From Linum tenue (taxonomy: Eukaryota; Streptophyta; Magnoliopsida; Malpighiales; Linaceae): a stretch of 64,000 nt of DNA. Of the stretch, positions 1 to 9,566 are shown piece by piece (positions within the stretch are counted from its first letter, which is position 1; each line of letters starts with the position of its first letter). The translations under genes were made by a program, and so were the position numbers. The notes below the pieces were generated by a model. It saw nothing but the letters and a program-made list of their open reading frames with translations. It was not told the DNA's origin and ran no database searches. Where the stretch lies: positions 19,841,007-19,905,006 of the forward strand of contig CAMGYJ010000011.1 of assembly GCA_946122785.1 (NCBI GenBank). The letters run 5' to 3'.

Positions 1-2
1 TG

Positions 3-1560
3 GCTGCGGACGAGGCGCTATCACAACTGCAGTTAGAAGAAGAGGAAGAAGAGATGGCTGATCCAGAGAACCGTGATGTGATCCCCGAGGAGCAGACCAT
101 GGGATCCTACTGCACCGCTAGGGCTGCGGACATGAGGTCACCCATTCAACACCCTCATGTCCCAGCCAACAATTTTGAGGTGAGCACCTCAGTGATCACC
201 ATGCTGCGCGGTTCAGTGGTGTTCCGTGGTAAGGAGGGAGAGTGCCCCCGATCACATCTCAGGCGATTCCACGAGCTCATCGATGGAATCAAGATCAATG
301 GGGTACCAGCAGATGCCATCCAGCTGAGGTACTTCCCATTCACTCTGGAGGGGCAAGCCAAGGAGTGGCTAGACACTCGACCTCCGGGCTCTATCACCAC
401 GTTCGCCAACCTGGCGGACAAGTTCCTCACCCGCTACCATCCTCCATCCAAGACAGCTGACCTGCAGAAGCAAATTACACATTTTGCTCAGGATGAGGAT
501 GAGACCATCAGGGATGCATGGGAGAGGTACAACAGTCTCTTCCTGAGGTGTCCAAATCATGGCTTCAATGATGCCTTCAAGTTGGGCACTTTCTATCACG
601 CCCTCTTCCCGGAGGACAAGCAGCTGATTGACTCAGTTTGTGGCGGGAACATGCTGACCAAAACACCGCCACAGCTGAATCAACTCTTTGAGGAGATGGC
701 GGAGAACGGGTATGATTGGGGAACTGCCAGGAGATCGAGACGAGCACCAGGACGGGGTGTGCATGCTGTGGGTACCCAGTCATCTGATTTGGTGCAGGTG
801 GTATCGAAGCTGGTTTCAGCTATCGATCGTTCTGGTTTGATTGCAGGTACAGGACAGCCGCAGGCGATGCTCTGCCACTGGTGCGAGAGCACCCATCACA
901 CAGTGGAAGACTGCCAGGCGATGAAGGAATCAACCACACGCCAGGAGCAGGTGAACTTCATCAATAACGTCAGGCGCAATGACCCCTACAGCACAACGAG
1001 GGGTGGCGCCAGCATCCTAACTTCTCCTGGGGTTGGGTAAACTCCAGACCACCAGTCCCCCAGGGACCACCGGGCTTCCAGAGGCCACCATATCAGCCCA
1101 GACAGGGGCAATTCCAGCAGCAACAACAGTCTCTTTATCAGCCCATGCAGGGGCATGCTGCTCAATCACAGCCGCGACCTTTCCAGCAGCCAGGTGCAAC
1201 CCCTGCTGCCCTAGTGCAGAATGATCAGATGGCTGAATTGCGGGACTTGGTGGGTTCTCTCGCCAGTTCTAGTGCTCAGAAGTTCAACACTATCGAGTAG
1301 TTCATGGAAAAGGCCTCGGGTAAATTCCTGGCTCTTGAAGCTGGACAGAGGAACACACAGGCTGTCTTGTAGGATATCCAGACCCAGTTGGGGAGCGTGG
1401 CTCAGGCAGTGGCTCAAAGGGCTCTTGGTACTCTACCCGAGCAGACCATCCCTCATCCGCAGACCCCGAATGAGCACTGGAATGCCATCATGACCAGGAG
1501 TGGCAAGATGACTGTTGATCCCCCTGCTCGTGAACAAGAGAGAGAGAGAGCCCTGTCTTA
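3..1560 (+). pseudogene. gag: Element A gag (capsid/nucleocapsid), frameshifted
   Basis: The frame is open from base 3, so the N-terminus may lie upstream; the first ATG seen is at 54. The centre matches the Ty3 retrotransposon gag capsid domain (about residues 75-200 from ATG 54, with the family words EWLDTRPPGSI and RDAWERY). A zinc knuckle CHWCESTHHTVEDC (C-x2-C-x4-H-x4-C) follows near residue 275. The first frame stops at 1040. The family continuation (RQHPNFSW) resumes in another frame from about 1005, giving a Q/P-rich tail with further stops near 1299 and 1371. Gag packages the genomic RNA in cytoplasmic particles. This copy is probably non-functional. Confidence 0.85.
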
Positions 1561-1602
1561 GCGTCTCCAGCGGTTGAAGAAGAGGCAGAAAAGGAGGTTG
1601 AG

Positions 1603-2676
1603 GTGCATGCACCTAAGCCGCAACCGGTAGTGAAGGAGTATATCCCGAAACTCCCCTTCCCTACTCGGTTGAACAGAGACAGGCTGGAGGCAGAGTTTGA
1701 AAACTTCATGGCCATGCTTAAGAAGCTGAAAGTCCAAGTGCCCTTCCTGGAGGCACTATCGCAAATGCCTAAGTATGCGAAGTTTCTGAAAGATCTTCTC
1801 TCAAAGAAGCAGAAGCTGAGTGAGCTGGCCACTGTGGAGCTCAGCGAGGAGTGCTCGGCTATTCTGCAGAACAAGCTTGCGCATAAGCAGAAGGACCCAG
1901 GTAGTTTTACTATCCCGTGCTCTATTGATAAATTGCATGTAGAGAGGTCCTTGGCGGATTTAGGTGCTAGTATCAATGTTATGCCATATAAATTGTTCAA
2001 GAAACTAGGCCTAGGTGAACCCCGTGCTACTAGGATGACCCTTCAATTAGCTGACCGATCTGTAGTGCATCCTATGGGCATAGTGGAAGACCTTCAGGTT
2101 AAGGTTGGCAAATTCAAGTATCTTGTGGATTTTGTTGTCCTGGACATCAATGAGGACACAGACGTGCCCCTTATACTGGGAAGGCCTTTCCTGGCCACCG
2201 CCAAGGCTCTCATAGATGTGCATGATGGAACCTTAGTTTTGAGGGATGGCGAGGAGCTAATAACGTTTTCAGTTGCTAACACTCTACCTGCTTCGTTACC
2301 TCTGCATGCTGTATCTCACCAGGAGCACGAGTCTGTCGTGTATCCTTCTGTGTTGCCTATTTTGCAGGATCCGCCTCCCATACCTTTGCCGCCACTCCAG
2401 TCCACACTGCCCCCAAAAGAATAGATCAAGGATGAGTGGCGGCCGAAACTGCAGGCAGCTAAGCCTGCTCGAAAGAAAGCCGGAGACCACTACGAGCTGG
2501 TCCCCCCCCCACCTTGGCCATCCGAGTATTCACTCGCTTGCATCTTACCGGATGGCCAAGTCGAGTTGGCGAATGCTGGTGGTCACATTCGTCGCGTGCA
2601 TGGCCACCATTTGAAGCTGTACCTCAAGAGCGATGTGGATCCGCTCTTGAAGGCACCTGATCCTACACTTCCCTAA
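1603..2676 (+). pseudogene. Element A aspartic protease fused to an integrase C-terminal-like tail
   Basis: The first 273 codons hold the retroviral-type aspartic protease, with catalytic region ADLGASINVMP near residue 118 (Leu where Ser or Thr is common; the same variant is in B and R) and flap-side motif VPLILGRPFLATAKALID. A single TAG at 2422-2424 interrupts the frame. After it the same frame runs on to a stop at 2674-2676. This last part (about 50 codons, ending HGHHLKLYLKSDVDPLL) aligns with the end of the Ty3 integrase C-terminal domain in H ([14 protein letters not shown]). RT, RNase H and the integrase core are absent. The fusion also occurs in B, without the stop at this point. A replicative role for the tail is inference. 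Confidence 0.8.
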
Positions 2677-2712
2677 GCATCCATACTGGCGTCCAGCTAA
2701 AAGACGGTAAAG

Positions 2713-2738
2713 AAGCGCTTGTGGGGAGGCAACCCCAC
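2713..2738 (+). other. HP1 in element A: AAGCGCTT palindrome plus hairpin, loop AGGCAA
   Basis: AAGCGCTT (2713-2720, self-complementary) is followed directly by GTGGGG (2721-2726), loop AGGCAA (2727-2732) and CCCCAC (2733-2738), a perfect 6-bp stem. It lies 36 bp after the stop of the protease-tail frame. The same palindrome-hairpin unit, with stem changes that mostly keep pairing, follows pol in H, E and R. Confidence 0.8.
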
Positions 2739-2856
2739 CGAGGTTTGCATTTTCTTACTTTTTTCCTTTGTTTCTGTGTTTTTTGAGTCTTGAGATGTTG
2801 ATCCAGAGTCAAATGTCTTTTTTGAGTGAAACAGGTTGAATTCGGGGCTCCAGCAC

Positions 2857-3035
2857 CTCACACGGCCAGGCCATAAAATTGCACGGCCGTGTGGATTTTA
2901 ATCCTTGGCCGTGCGAGCTCTCGGCAAATTCCACACGGGAAATTGTGCAATTCGCACGGCCGTGTGGAATTCCTCGGCCTGGCCGTGTCGGCCTACACGG
3001 GCAAAAGTACTCCTGACACGGCCGTGTGGGTTGCC
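2857..3035 (+). repeat. Cluster of CACGGCCGTG palindromes in element A 3' region
   Basis: Perfect 10-bp palindromes CACGGCCGTG occur at 2882-2891, 2955-2964 and 3017-3026, with many half copies (GGCCGTG, CACGGCC, CCGTGTG) between them. The same word occurs in A's LTR at 5290-5299, 5363-5372 and 5455-5464. It is not found elsewhere in the window; H, B and E carry different words with a related core. Confidence 0.85.
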
Positions 3036-3046
3036 CGTGTGCCGAG

Positions 3047-3121
3047 CCTGATGGTGATGATGGTGCTGATGATGACGCCTTCATGGCCGACATCGACTTG
3101 GATGATCTTGGCGACGAGTAG
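3047..3121 (+). pseudogene. Remnant of the C-terminal end of ORF3 in element A
   Basis: A 24-codon acidic stretch ends in TAG at 3119-3121. Its end (MADIDLDDLGDE) resembles the last residues of ORF3 in H (MEQIDFDQLE, stop at 28057-28059), and both are followed by a related sequence (AGGCTGTACTCG versus AGGCTATACTCG). I infer that A descends from an element with a full ORF3 and kept only its last codons when pol and ORF3 were deleted. The stretch is short and acidic, so chance similarity is possible, but position and flank agree. Confidence 0.55.
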
Positions 3122-3432
3122 GCTGTACTCGTCGCCCATCTCAGTGTGTTTTGTTTTTCGTTTTCGACTTTTGAGTGTTTGCTCCATGTGTGAGGAGCTT
3201 GAACTAAGTCTCGTTTGTTTTGTTTGTGTTTTTTTTCTTTTGTGGTTTGTTTTTGTTGTAGCCGTCTGGGCTAACACTTATCCCTAACGCACAGTGTGCT
3301 AGTGTGTTCTAGGTGTTCGATTCGTGCAGAACTGTCTATCTTCCCGTCTGTTTCTCGCTGACTGGTCCACTTCCAGTCCCCCAGCAGTGTTTCAATCCGG
3401 TAACATCGTTCCCCTTCTCTCTCCCTCTGCTC

Positions 3433-3473
3433 CATTGAGGGCAATGTCGTGCTTAAGTGTGGGGGGGGGGGGG
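3433..3473 (+). other. Hairpin plus internal polypurine-like G-tract in element A
   Basis: CATTG (3433-3437), loop AGGG, CAATG (3442-3446), then six bases, then TTAAGTGT (3453-3460) and 13 G (3461-3473). The true polypurine tract next to the LTR (4982-4996) has the same design: hairpin with purine loop, short spacer, TTAAGTGTG, purine run. The exact G count may be an assembly estimate. Confidence 0.75.
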
Positions 3474-3506
3474 TGCTTTGTATCGGTTGGAATATATATC
3501 TGTGTG

Positions 3507-3554
3507 CTTGGAGCCTAGTCCGCTGTCCGAATCTTACGATTTGAGGGCTCCAAG
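3507..3554 (+). other. HP2 hairpin of element A
   Basis: CTTGGAGCC (3507-3515) pairs with GGCTCCAAG (3546-3554), a 9-bp stem. An inner AATC/GATT stem lies between them. The same outer stem with a different inner stem occurs at the same place in B, H (decayed) and E. Confidence 0.75.
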
Positions 3555-4956
3555 TACTGCTGTTTGATCATATTGGCACTGTGATTTGATTGATGAATTG
3601 AATGGTTTTCGGATTAATGCATGACAGCTTGATTATTGACGAGGACAACCTATGATGAGGACTGAGACGTGCAGTAGAATGATGTAGGGGTTCAGTTTTC
3701 AACTGTTTGCTTACCAACTGTGACTCCATTTGATCACTTGTTCTTGACAGTCGTTTATGCATCTAGTTCAGGGTGTCAGAATGTGAGATAGAGCATATAG
3801 GTAGCCATGTGAGATTTGAGCCTGCTCGTTTCTTTCTTGTGTGATAGATCCCTCTTCCATGATGTGTAGCGTTCACGTTGTCACTAGCTAAGATGATGGG
3901 GGCATAGGATTAGCCCACGCCCAAATTGACTGTCCTGATGTGTCATATCCTCTAGTCAGCCCCTTTGAGCCGTGTGTTATCCTTTCTTTTGGTCTATAAT
4001 GAAAAAAATCACCCTTTTGCATCTTTTAGAAGGTTCCACAGAGTGGTTTTTACAGATTCTCTGCTGTTTCTGCTAAATTGAATGTGAGTGTTGGAGGTAG
4101 TGCTTAAAAGTTGGGCAGGTATTTGAAATATGTGCAGAAGTGGTGGCTCTCTTAAGAAATGGGAAGAAAATGAAAGAAAAACAAAGAAAAAAAAATTGAA
4201 AGCAAAAGAGAGCCACTACCAAAAATATGAATAATGCCCAGTAAGTAGTGTTTCTTAGCAGTCTGGCTTGGAGATGCTGACATTTATACCTCCTTCGCTC
4301 TTGTGCACTTGAGATATTGAGTATTGCAGAATAGCAGAAAGAGAATACTGGTTTGTTTGATTGTGATTGTGTGGGTTTGGAAATGTGGAACCTTGTGCTA
4401 TGAATACTTCCCCCACTTAAAAGGCCTTTTCCCCATGTCCAAGACCCTAGCCAGTCATTTGAACCTGTGTCTAAGACCTCCTGATTAGTTAGTGATGACA
4501 TCCCATATGTGAACTCTAGCACTTAGAGGCTGCCATCATGGTGAAGAGATGTTAGGGATTGAGAGAAATAGCATGCGCATTTTTCGCATCAAATTGTCTT
4601 GACCCCACTGGTCGAGAGTGAGTGATTCATTTTCATATTCTATATACTCTTGTATCCCGGTGAGGACCTAGATTGCTTGGTCTCTATTCTGATGTCGTGA
4701 GTTGGATGCATGAGTTGACTGTTTTGAGTAAGTGGTTGAGTCAAGTCTAGGTTGGCTGGTGAACAGAAGGGAGACTCTTCCTTTACTCGATTTTGCTGCG
4801 CTCGAATGTCCTTTGTGGTGGTTGTCCAGGTTGCTATTGAGGTTGTTCATGTGTTGATGCTTGAAAACCAGTACGATTCATGTGTTTTGTGCCTTTATGC
4901 CTTGTCCCCAATGTTGGTTGATTGAAATATGTAAGCTTACCTGGTGTCTCACTTGG
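3555..4956 (+). other. Element A 3' non-coding region
   Basis: No coding sequence recognised. It aligns along its length with B's 3' non-coding region (about 20835-22238), for example the AGGACAACCTATGATGA block and the CTTTTCCCCATGTCCAAGACCC block, so it is conserved between two non-autonomous elements of different age. It contains A-rich stretches (about 4150-4205). Confidence 0.7.
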
Positions 4957-4996
4957 TTTGCTTGGGGACAAGCAAACGGTTAAGTGTGAGGGAGTT
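4957..4996 (+). other. HP3 hairpin and polypurine tract of element A
   Basis: TTTGCTTG (4957-4964), loop GGGA, CAAGCAAA (4969-4976), a perfect 8-bp stem, then CGG and TTAAGTGTGAGGGAGTT up to the LTR start. The purine run directly before the LTR is the expected primer site for plus-strand synthesis. Confidence 0.85.
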
Positions 4997-6407
4997 TGAT
5001 AGACCGTTATTTACACATGTTTTTACCCCCGTTCTTACACCGTTTGAGGTGTTGATTCTCGTGTTTTAGGCCGATTTCACGCTAGGTTGTGCTTGTTGGT
5101 GATATTTCAGGTCCTAGTACGTGAATGGAGGCTTGGGAGCGAGTTTGGGGTCGATTGGACGAAGATCGGACGCGTGGCGAGCTGCTAAGGAAGCTGCACG
5201 GTCACACACAAAGACCACACAGCCGTGCAACTGACAAACCAGGCCGTGTGGGATTGTGCGAGAGCAAACACGGGCACAAGTAACTTTCACACGGCCGTGC
5301 CAGTGAGCAAGGTGGCCGTGTGATTTTCGCCGAGAGCAAACACGGGCGAGATGGAATTCTCACACGGCCGTGCGACCCTGGCCGTGTGGGAAGCCTGAAG
5401 ATCGAACTAAAGGATACGGTGCGTTTTGACTCACACGGGCAATTGGGTGAGCCACACGGCCGTGTGGCCTTCCCGTGTGAGTCGGGAAATTCTGGTTTTT
5501 CAGCCAGTTTCGAGCAAAAAGAGGGAGAATCGGATTTTCAAAGCAAAAAACAGAGCCCTAGAGAGAGAAAGTACGAAGAACACATCCTAGAAGCTATCTT
5601 GGAGCTGGGTTTCATCGAATCGAGCTTGGAGATCGTCATAGGAGTGGAAATCATCATCCCGGAGCAGATTTTCCTCATCATTATGAGTATGACTACTCCG
5701 ATTACTGTTTTCTCTTCTCTCTCTATGGAGTAGAACCCTTCTCTCACTTGGGTATGAAGAACCCTAGTTCCTTGTGTTAGGGATTTGATTGTAATGACTT
5801 GGGATGATATTACTGTTTGATTTTAATCGAATGATGCATGTTTATTGAATTGATTGAAGTCTGATTAGCTTTTCTCGATTTCTGCTTCAACCTGAGATAG
5901 ATAGAATCTGATTAGGTTGTTAGAGCCTCTTCATTCGATAGTAGGAGATTGGCTATACGAGAGTTAGCCAGTTTACTGCTTTGTACTGGAATTCAATTCC
6001 AGTAGTGGAGTTCTGTGTTCATAGCCTCAGCTTTCTACCTCGGTGAAGACTAGTCGTCTGCCGGATAGTTAGACTGAGAGGGCTTGGTCAGCTTAAGAGA
6101 TTCCAAGCTACTGTCGGATCTTCCGCAGTCTAATCAACAGTGAATCAACCCAGGGGAATTACAATTGAACCTAACTAAGGGGCTAGGGGGACTCAATCCC
6201 GAGTGACTCTTTCCTGACTTTGAAAACCGAACAATTTACTGCTTTCTTAATGCTTTTGCTTTAAACAACAATCAATCGAATTAGTTGGCTAGATAATCAC
6301 GGAGTAAGCAGTAGATCTAGACCCCGGGTTGATAATAGAACTTGCCTGTTACTGCATTCCCGGACTGCGATTACACTTGGTCGCAGTTTGGTGTTGTGTT
6401 TTGGCCA
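4997..6407 (+). repeat. 3' LTR of element A
   Basis: It starts TGATAGACCG right after the polypurine tract and ends near GGCCA, where H's pol reading resumes. It shares blocks with B's LTRs (GGAGTAG...CACTTGGGTATG followed by AACCCTAG, and the late ACCCGGGTTGA and TTACACTTGG). It carries the CACGGCCGTG word cluster at about 5210-5480. The 3' boundary is set by inference, not by a paired LTR. Confidence 0.8.
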
Positions 6408-8034
6408 TAACGAGTGCGGGTACTGACGGTGCTCTTGAGCGTTGTATTTTACTAGGTGAGCAGGCATCGCAGAAGCCGCAGCTGGAGGAGCAGTTGGCCG
6501 TGCTGGAGAGTGGCGCATTCCTGGAGGGCGATAGGCTGTTCAAACCGATCTCATCCTCACCTCGCATCACTACCTCTTTAAAGGAGCCACCAGAGCTGGA
6601 GCTAAAGCCCCTCCCTCCTCACTTGGAGTATGCATTTCTCCGGGAGGGGAACAAGCTTCCAGTCATCATTAGCTCGACCCTCACACCCGAGCAGAAGGTC
6701 AGACTGGTGGCCTTGCTGAAGCAGTACAAGCGAGCTCTGGCGTAGAAGATCACTAATATTTGGGGGATCAACCCCTCCTTCTGCTCTCACCGGATATTGC
6801 TGGAGGATGAGATGCGGCGGGTAAGACAGCCCCAACGGAGATTGACCCCAAACCTGGAGGCTGTGGTTTGGGCCGAGATCGTGAAGCTGATGGACGCGAG
6901 GATCATCTTCGCCATCTCTGACAACGAGTGGGTCAGTCCCACCCAGGTGGTGGATGAGAAGGGCGGGATGACCGTGGTACCCAATGAGAAGAACGAGCTC
7001 ATACCTATGCGCACAGTGACCGGGTACTGTGTCTGCATCGACTACCGTCGCCTCAACGACGCTACCCGGAAGGATCATTTCCCGTTGGCATTCATTGATC
7101 AGATGCTGGAGAGGCTGGCGAGGCACGAGTTCTACTGTTTCTTGGATGGGATGTCTGGGTATTTCCAGATCCCCATTGCACCGGAAGACCACGCGAAGAC
7201 CACCTTCACCTGCCCTTTCGGCACATTTGCCTACCGGAGGATCCCATTCGAGCTATGCAATGCCCCTGCCACTTTTCAGCGATGCATGCTCGCCATCTTT
7301 GACCGCCTGGTCGGCGAGATTATGGAGGTGTTTATGGACGACTTTTTCGGTTTATGGGGACTCATTCTCTCACTGTCTCCATAACCTAGAACTCGTCCTT
7401 AAACGCCGTGAAGAGACAAACCTGGCACTGAGTTGGGAGAAGTGCCACTTCATGGTTCGCGAAGGCATAGTTCTGGGGCATAAGATCTCCAAGATGGGGA
7501 TTGAGGTGTACAGAGCTAAGATCGTGACTATCAGTAAGCTGCCTCCTCCCACATCTGTTAAGGGGATCCGGAGTTTCTTCGGCCATGCAGGGTTCTACAG
7601 GCGGTTCATCAAGGATTTCTCGAAGATCGCCTTGCACCTGACAAACCTCCTTGAGAAGGATGCCCCCTTCCAGTTCACTGATGCATGCACAGCGACATTC
7701 AGGACCTTGAAGGAGAAGCTCATTCATGCTCCTATCATGGTCGCTGCTGATTGGTCCCTACCGTTCGAGCTAATGTGCGATGTCAGTGACTTTGTTGTTG
7801 GAGCTGTTTTAGGGCAGAGGCGAGATCAACACTTCCGTCCTATCTACTACGCATCGAAGACCCTCAACGATGCCCAGGAGAACTACACCAACACTGAGAA
7901 AGAGCTGCTCGCAATGGTGTTCGCCTTCGACAAGTTTCGTCCTTATCTGGTCTTGTCCCATGTGACCGTATACACAGATCACTCCGCGATACGATACCTG
8001 ATGAGCAAGGCCGATGCTAAGCCTAGGCTCATAC
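6408..8034 (+). pseudogene. pol: Element H pol, part 1: protease-RT linker, reverse transcriptase, first half of RNase H
   Basis: Linker motif PPELELKPLPPHLEYAFL, then RT with CIDYRRLNDATRKDHFP, FLDGMSGYFQIP and the catalytic FMDD near 7335. RNase H follows, with catalytic regions CDVSDF, TEKELLA and YTDHSAIRYL. Lesions: TAG at 6743-6745 where the family has Trp, and one extra T in the T-run near 7341 that shifts the frame inside the sequence after FMDD. The reading is cut at 8034 by B and resumes at 23749. RT copies genomic RNA to DNA in cytoplasmic particles; this copy cannot do so. Confidence 0.9.
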
Positions 8035-9472
8035 TGGTGACTCGATATTTGCACATGTTTTCCCCTTTGTTTCTTGATTGTTTAAGCTTGCATTATTGCT
8101 TCTTTGGCCTATTTTACTCTAGGTTGTGTTCCTTTGTCACATTTCAGGCCCTAGCACATAAAGTGAAGTGTAGGCGCAAGTTTCAAGTCAATCAGAGATC
8201 AATTGGCGATTCAGGAGAAGACACTCGGGCATGACCTGAAGAGTAATAGATTTCTACCTCACTTTATGGACAAATTATCATGGAAGTTTGTTACGAAAAG
8301 AAAGAGGACAAGACTATGAGCTTCTGGGTTCAAACGGCGACTGATTTGGACTCCGGACGAGGGAGAAACGAAGCTTTGAACAGGAGCGGAAGAAGAATTA
8401 CGGGCAGGAGAATTACGACCGTAATTTCCCCTCCCATGCCCGTATTTTCACTGCCGAGAGGAGCTTTGGGTGCGCTGAAACTTAACCAAAACGCGTGTTT
8501 TGGGCAAAATACGGGCATGGAAGAATTACGACCATAATTCAGCCCGTAATTCGCCCAGAATCGGGTTTTTAGGCAGATTTGAGCCAAAGGAGAAAGAGGT
8601 TCCGAGTTTTAGAGAGAGAAAGCGACGAACCAGAGTTCCCAAGTGCCCTAGCTTGATCTTCATCACCATTGGAGCCCGGCTTGAGCTTGGAGAAGTGCCG
8701 ATTGACAACCAGGAGCAGAAACTCATCCTTCACAGTATGATTTCCGCATCTAAATCTGCTTTTGCTTCTCTTTTCATTGAGTAGTTTTCCCATTCATCTG
8801 GGTATGGGGAACCCTAGATTTGTATGTTAGGTCTGATTGTATGAACCCAAGTACAGAGTTTATGATTTGATTATATTCGATTGAGGCTTGAATGATTGAA
8901 TGACTTGAATCCTGATCATATTCCTGTTGTTTCTGCTTTAACCTCGAATGAGAATATATGCCTAGGTTGATAGAGCATCCTTAATTGAAGGTAGTGAACT
9001 GGCGACTTTAGTCGAGGAGCCAATTCGCTATTCTGTACCGAATTCAATTCGGTAGTGGAGGTTTGGTTCGTTAGGGCCTCAATCTGTTTACTCCGGTGGA
9101 GGTTAGTCGCCCGCTAGAGACTCAGATTGAGAGGGTCTGGAGACCTTTAGTCGAGACTTCAGACTGTTTAAGAACCTTCCGCAGTATAACTTTCATGAAA
9201 ACTGAACTTGGTAAATTGCAATTCGGCTTAACTGCAGTCTAGGGGGAACCATATCCGGGTGACCTCTCTCGACTTGAAAACAACCGTTTAACTTTCTTTG
9301 TTTGTTTGTTAATTTGGACTTGCACTAAAGTTTCACTGCTAGATAATAAGAATTCACTGAGTAGTCATCAAATCTAGGACCCGGGTTGACATTAAAACCC
9401 AAACCCGCTATACTACGCTTTAGGAAGTGGTTACACTTGGCCAATTTGTAGAGTGACAGTAGGAGTGAGTCA
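8035..9472 (+). repeat. 5' LTR of element B
   Basis: Begins TGGTGACTCG and ends GAGTGAGTCA. Over the first 250 bases I count about 15 differences from the 3' copy, and the 3' copy has an extra block near 22860-22880, so B is old relative to C. It carries the B-specific word ATTACGACCGTAAT (8412-8425) and a decayed copy near 8524. Confidence 0.92.
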
Positions 9473-9551
9473 AGTTTTTGGCGTCCAATCACTAAGGCGT
9501 TCCCACCGCTAGGGCTGTCGTTCAAACCAACCACGGACCGTTGCCGGGTTT
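9473..9551 (+). promoter_or_regulatory. Primer-binding region of element B, apparently interrupted
   Basis: After the LTR comes AGTTTTTGGCG, then 54 unrelated bases (9484-9537), then CCGTTGCCGGG. In E the corresponding site is continuous (TTTTTGGCTCCGTTGTCGGG). Joined, B's two parts would match that plan, so an insertion has split the primer-binding site. The complementary tRNA (an Asp-type site is common in this group) was not checked. Confidence 0.6.
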
Positions 9552-9566
9552 GTTCTTTTGCATTGA

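Larger units (their letters stand above)
1..6407 (+). mobile_element. Element A: Ty3 (Athila/Tat-like) non-autonomous gag-protease retrotransposon, 5' part off window
   Basis: Seen: gag, protease, an integrase-tail segment, a long 3' non-coding part, a polypurine tract and one LTR, in that order. No RT, RNase H or integrase core lies between the protease (ends about 2400) and the 3' non-coding part. Downstream of its LTR the RT of another element (H) begins, so A is inserted in H. The same reduced plan is found in element B, so the loss is likely ancestral to both and not local damage. The 5' LTR is outside the window, so the target-site duplication cannot be checked. The right boundary at 6407 (CA end) is approximate. 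Confidence 0.8.

Noticed and set aside
2721..2738. HP1 as a bacterial-type terminator
   Set aside because: Plant context, no U-run, and the loop and palindrome are conserved; a rho-independent terminator makes no sense here.
2882..3026. Spaced CACGGCCGTG copies as a CRISPR array
   Set aside because: Spacing is irregular, repeats are 10-bp palindromes with many half copies, and the sequence is eukaryotic retrotransposon DNA.
3461..3473. Length of G-runs as biologically meaningful
   Set aside because: Runs of 12-15 G are prone to sequencing and assembly error; only the presence of the purine tract is used.
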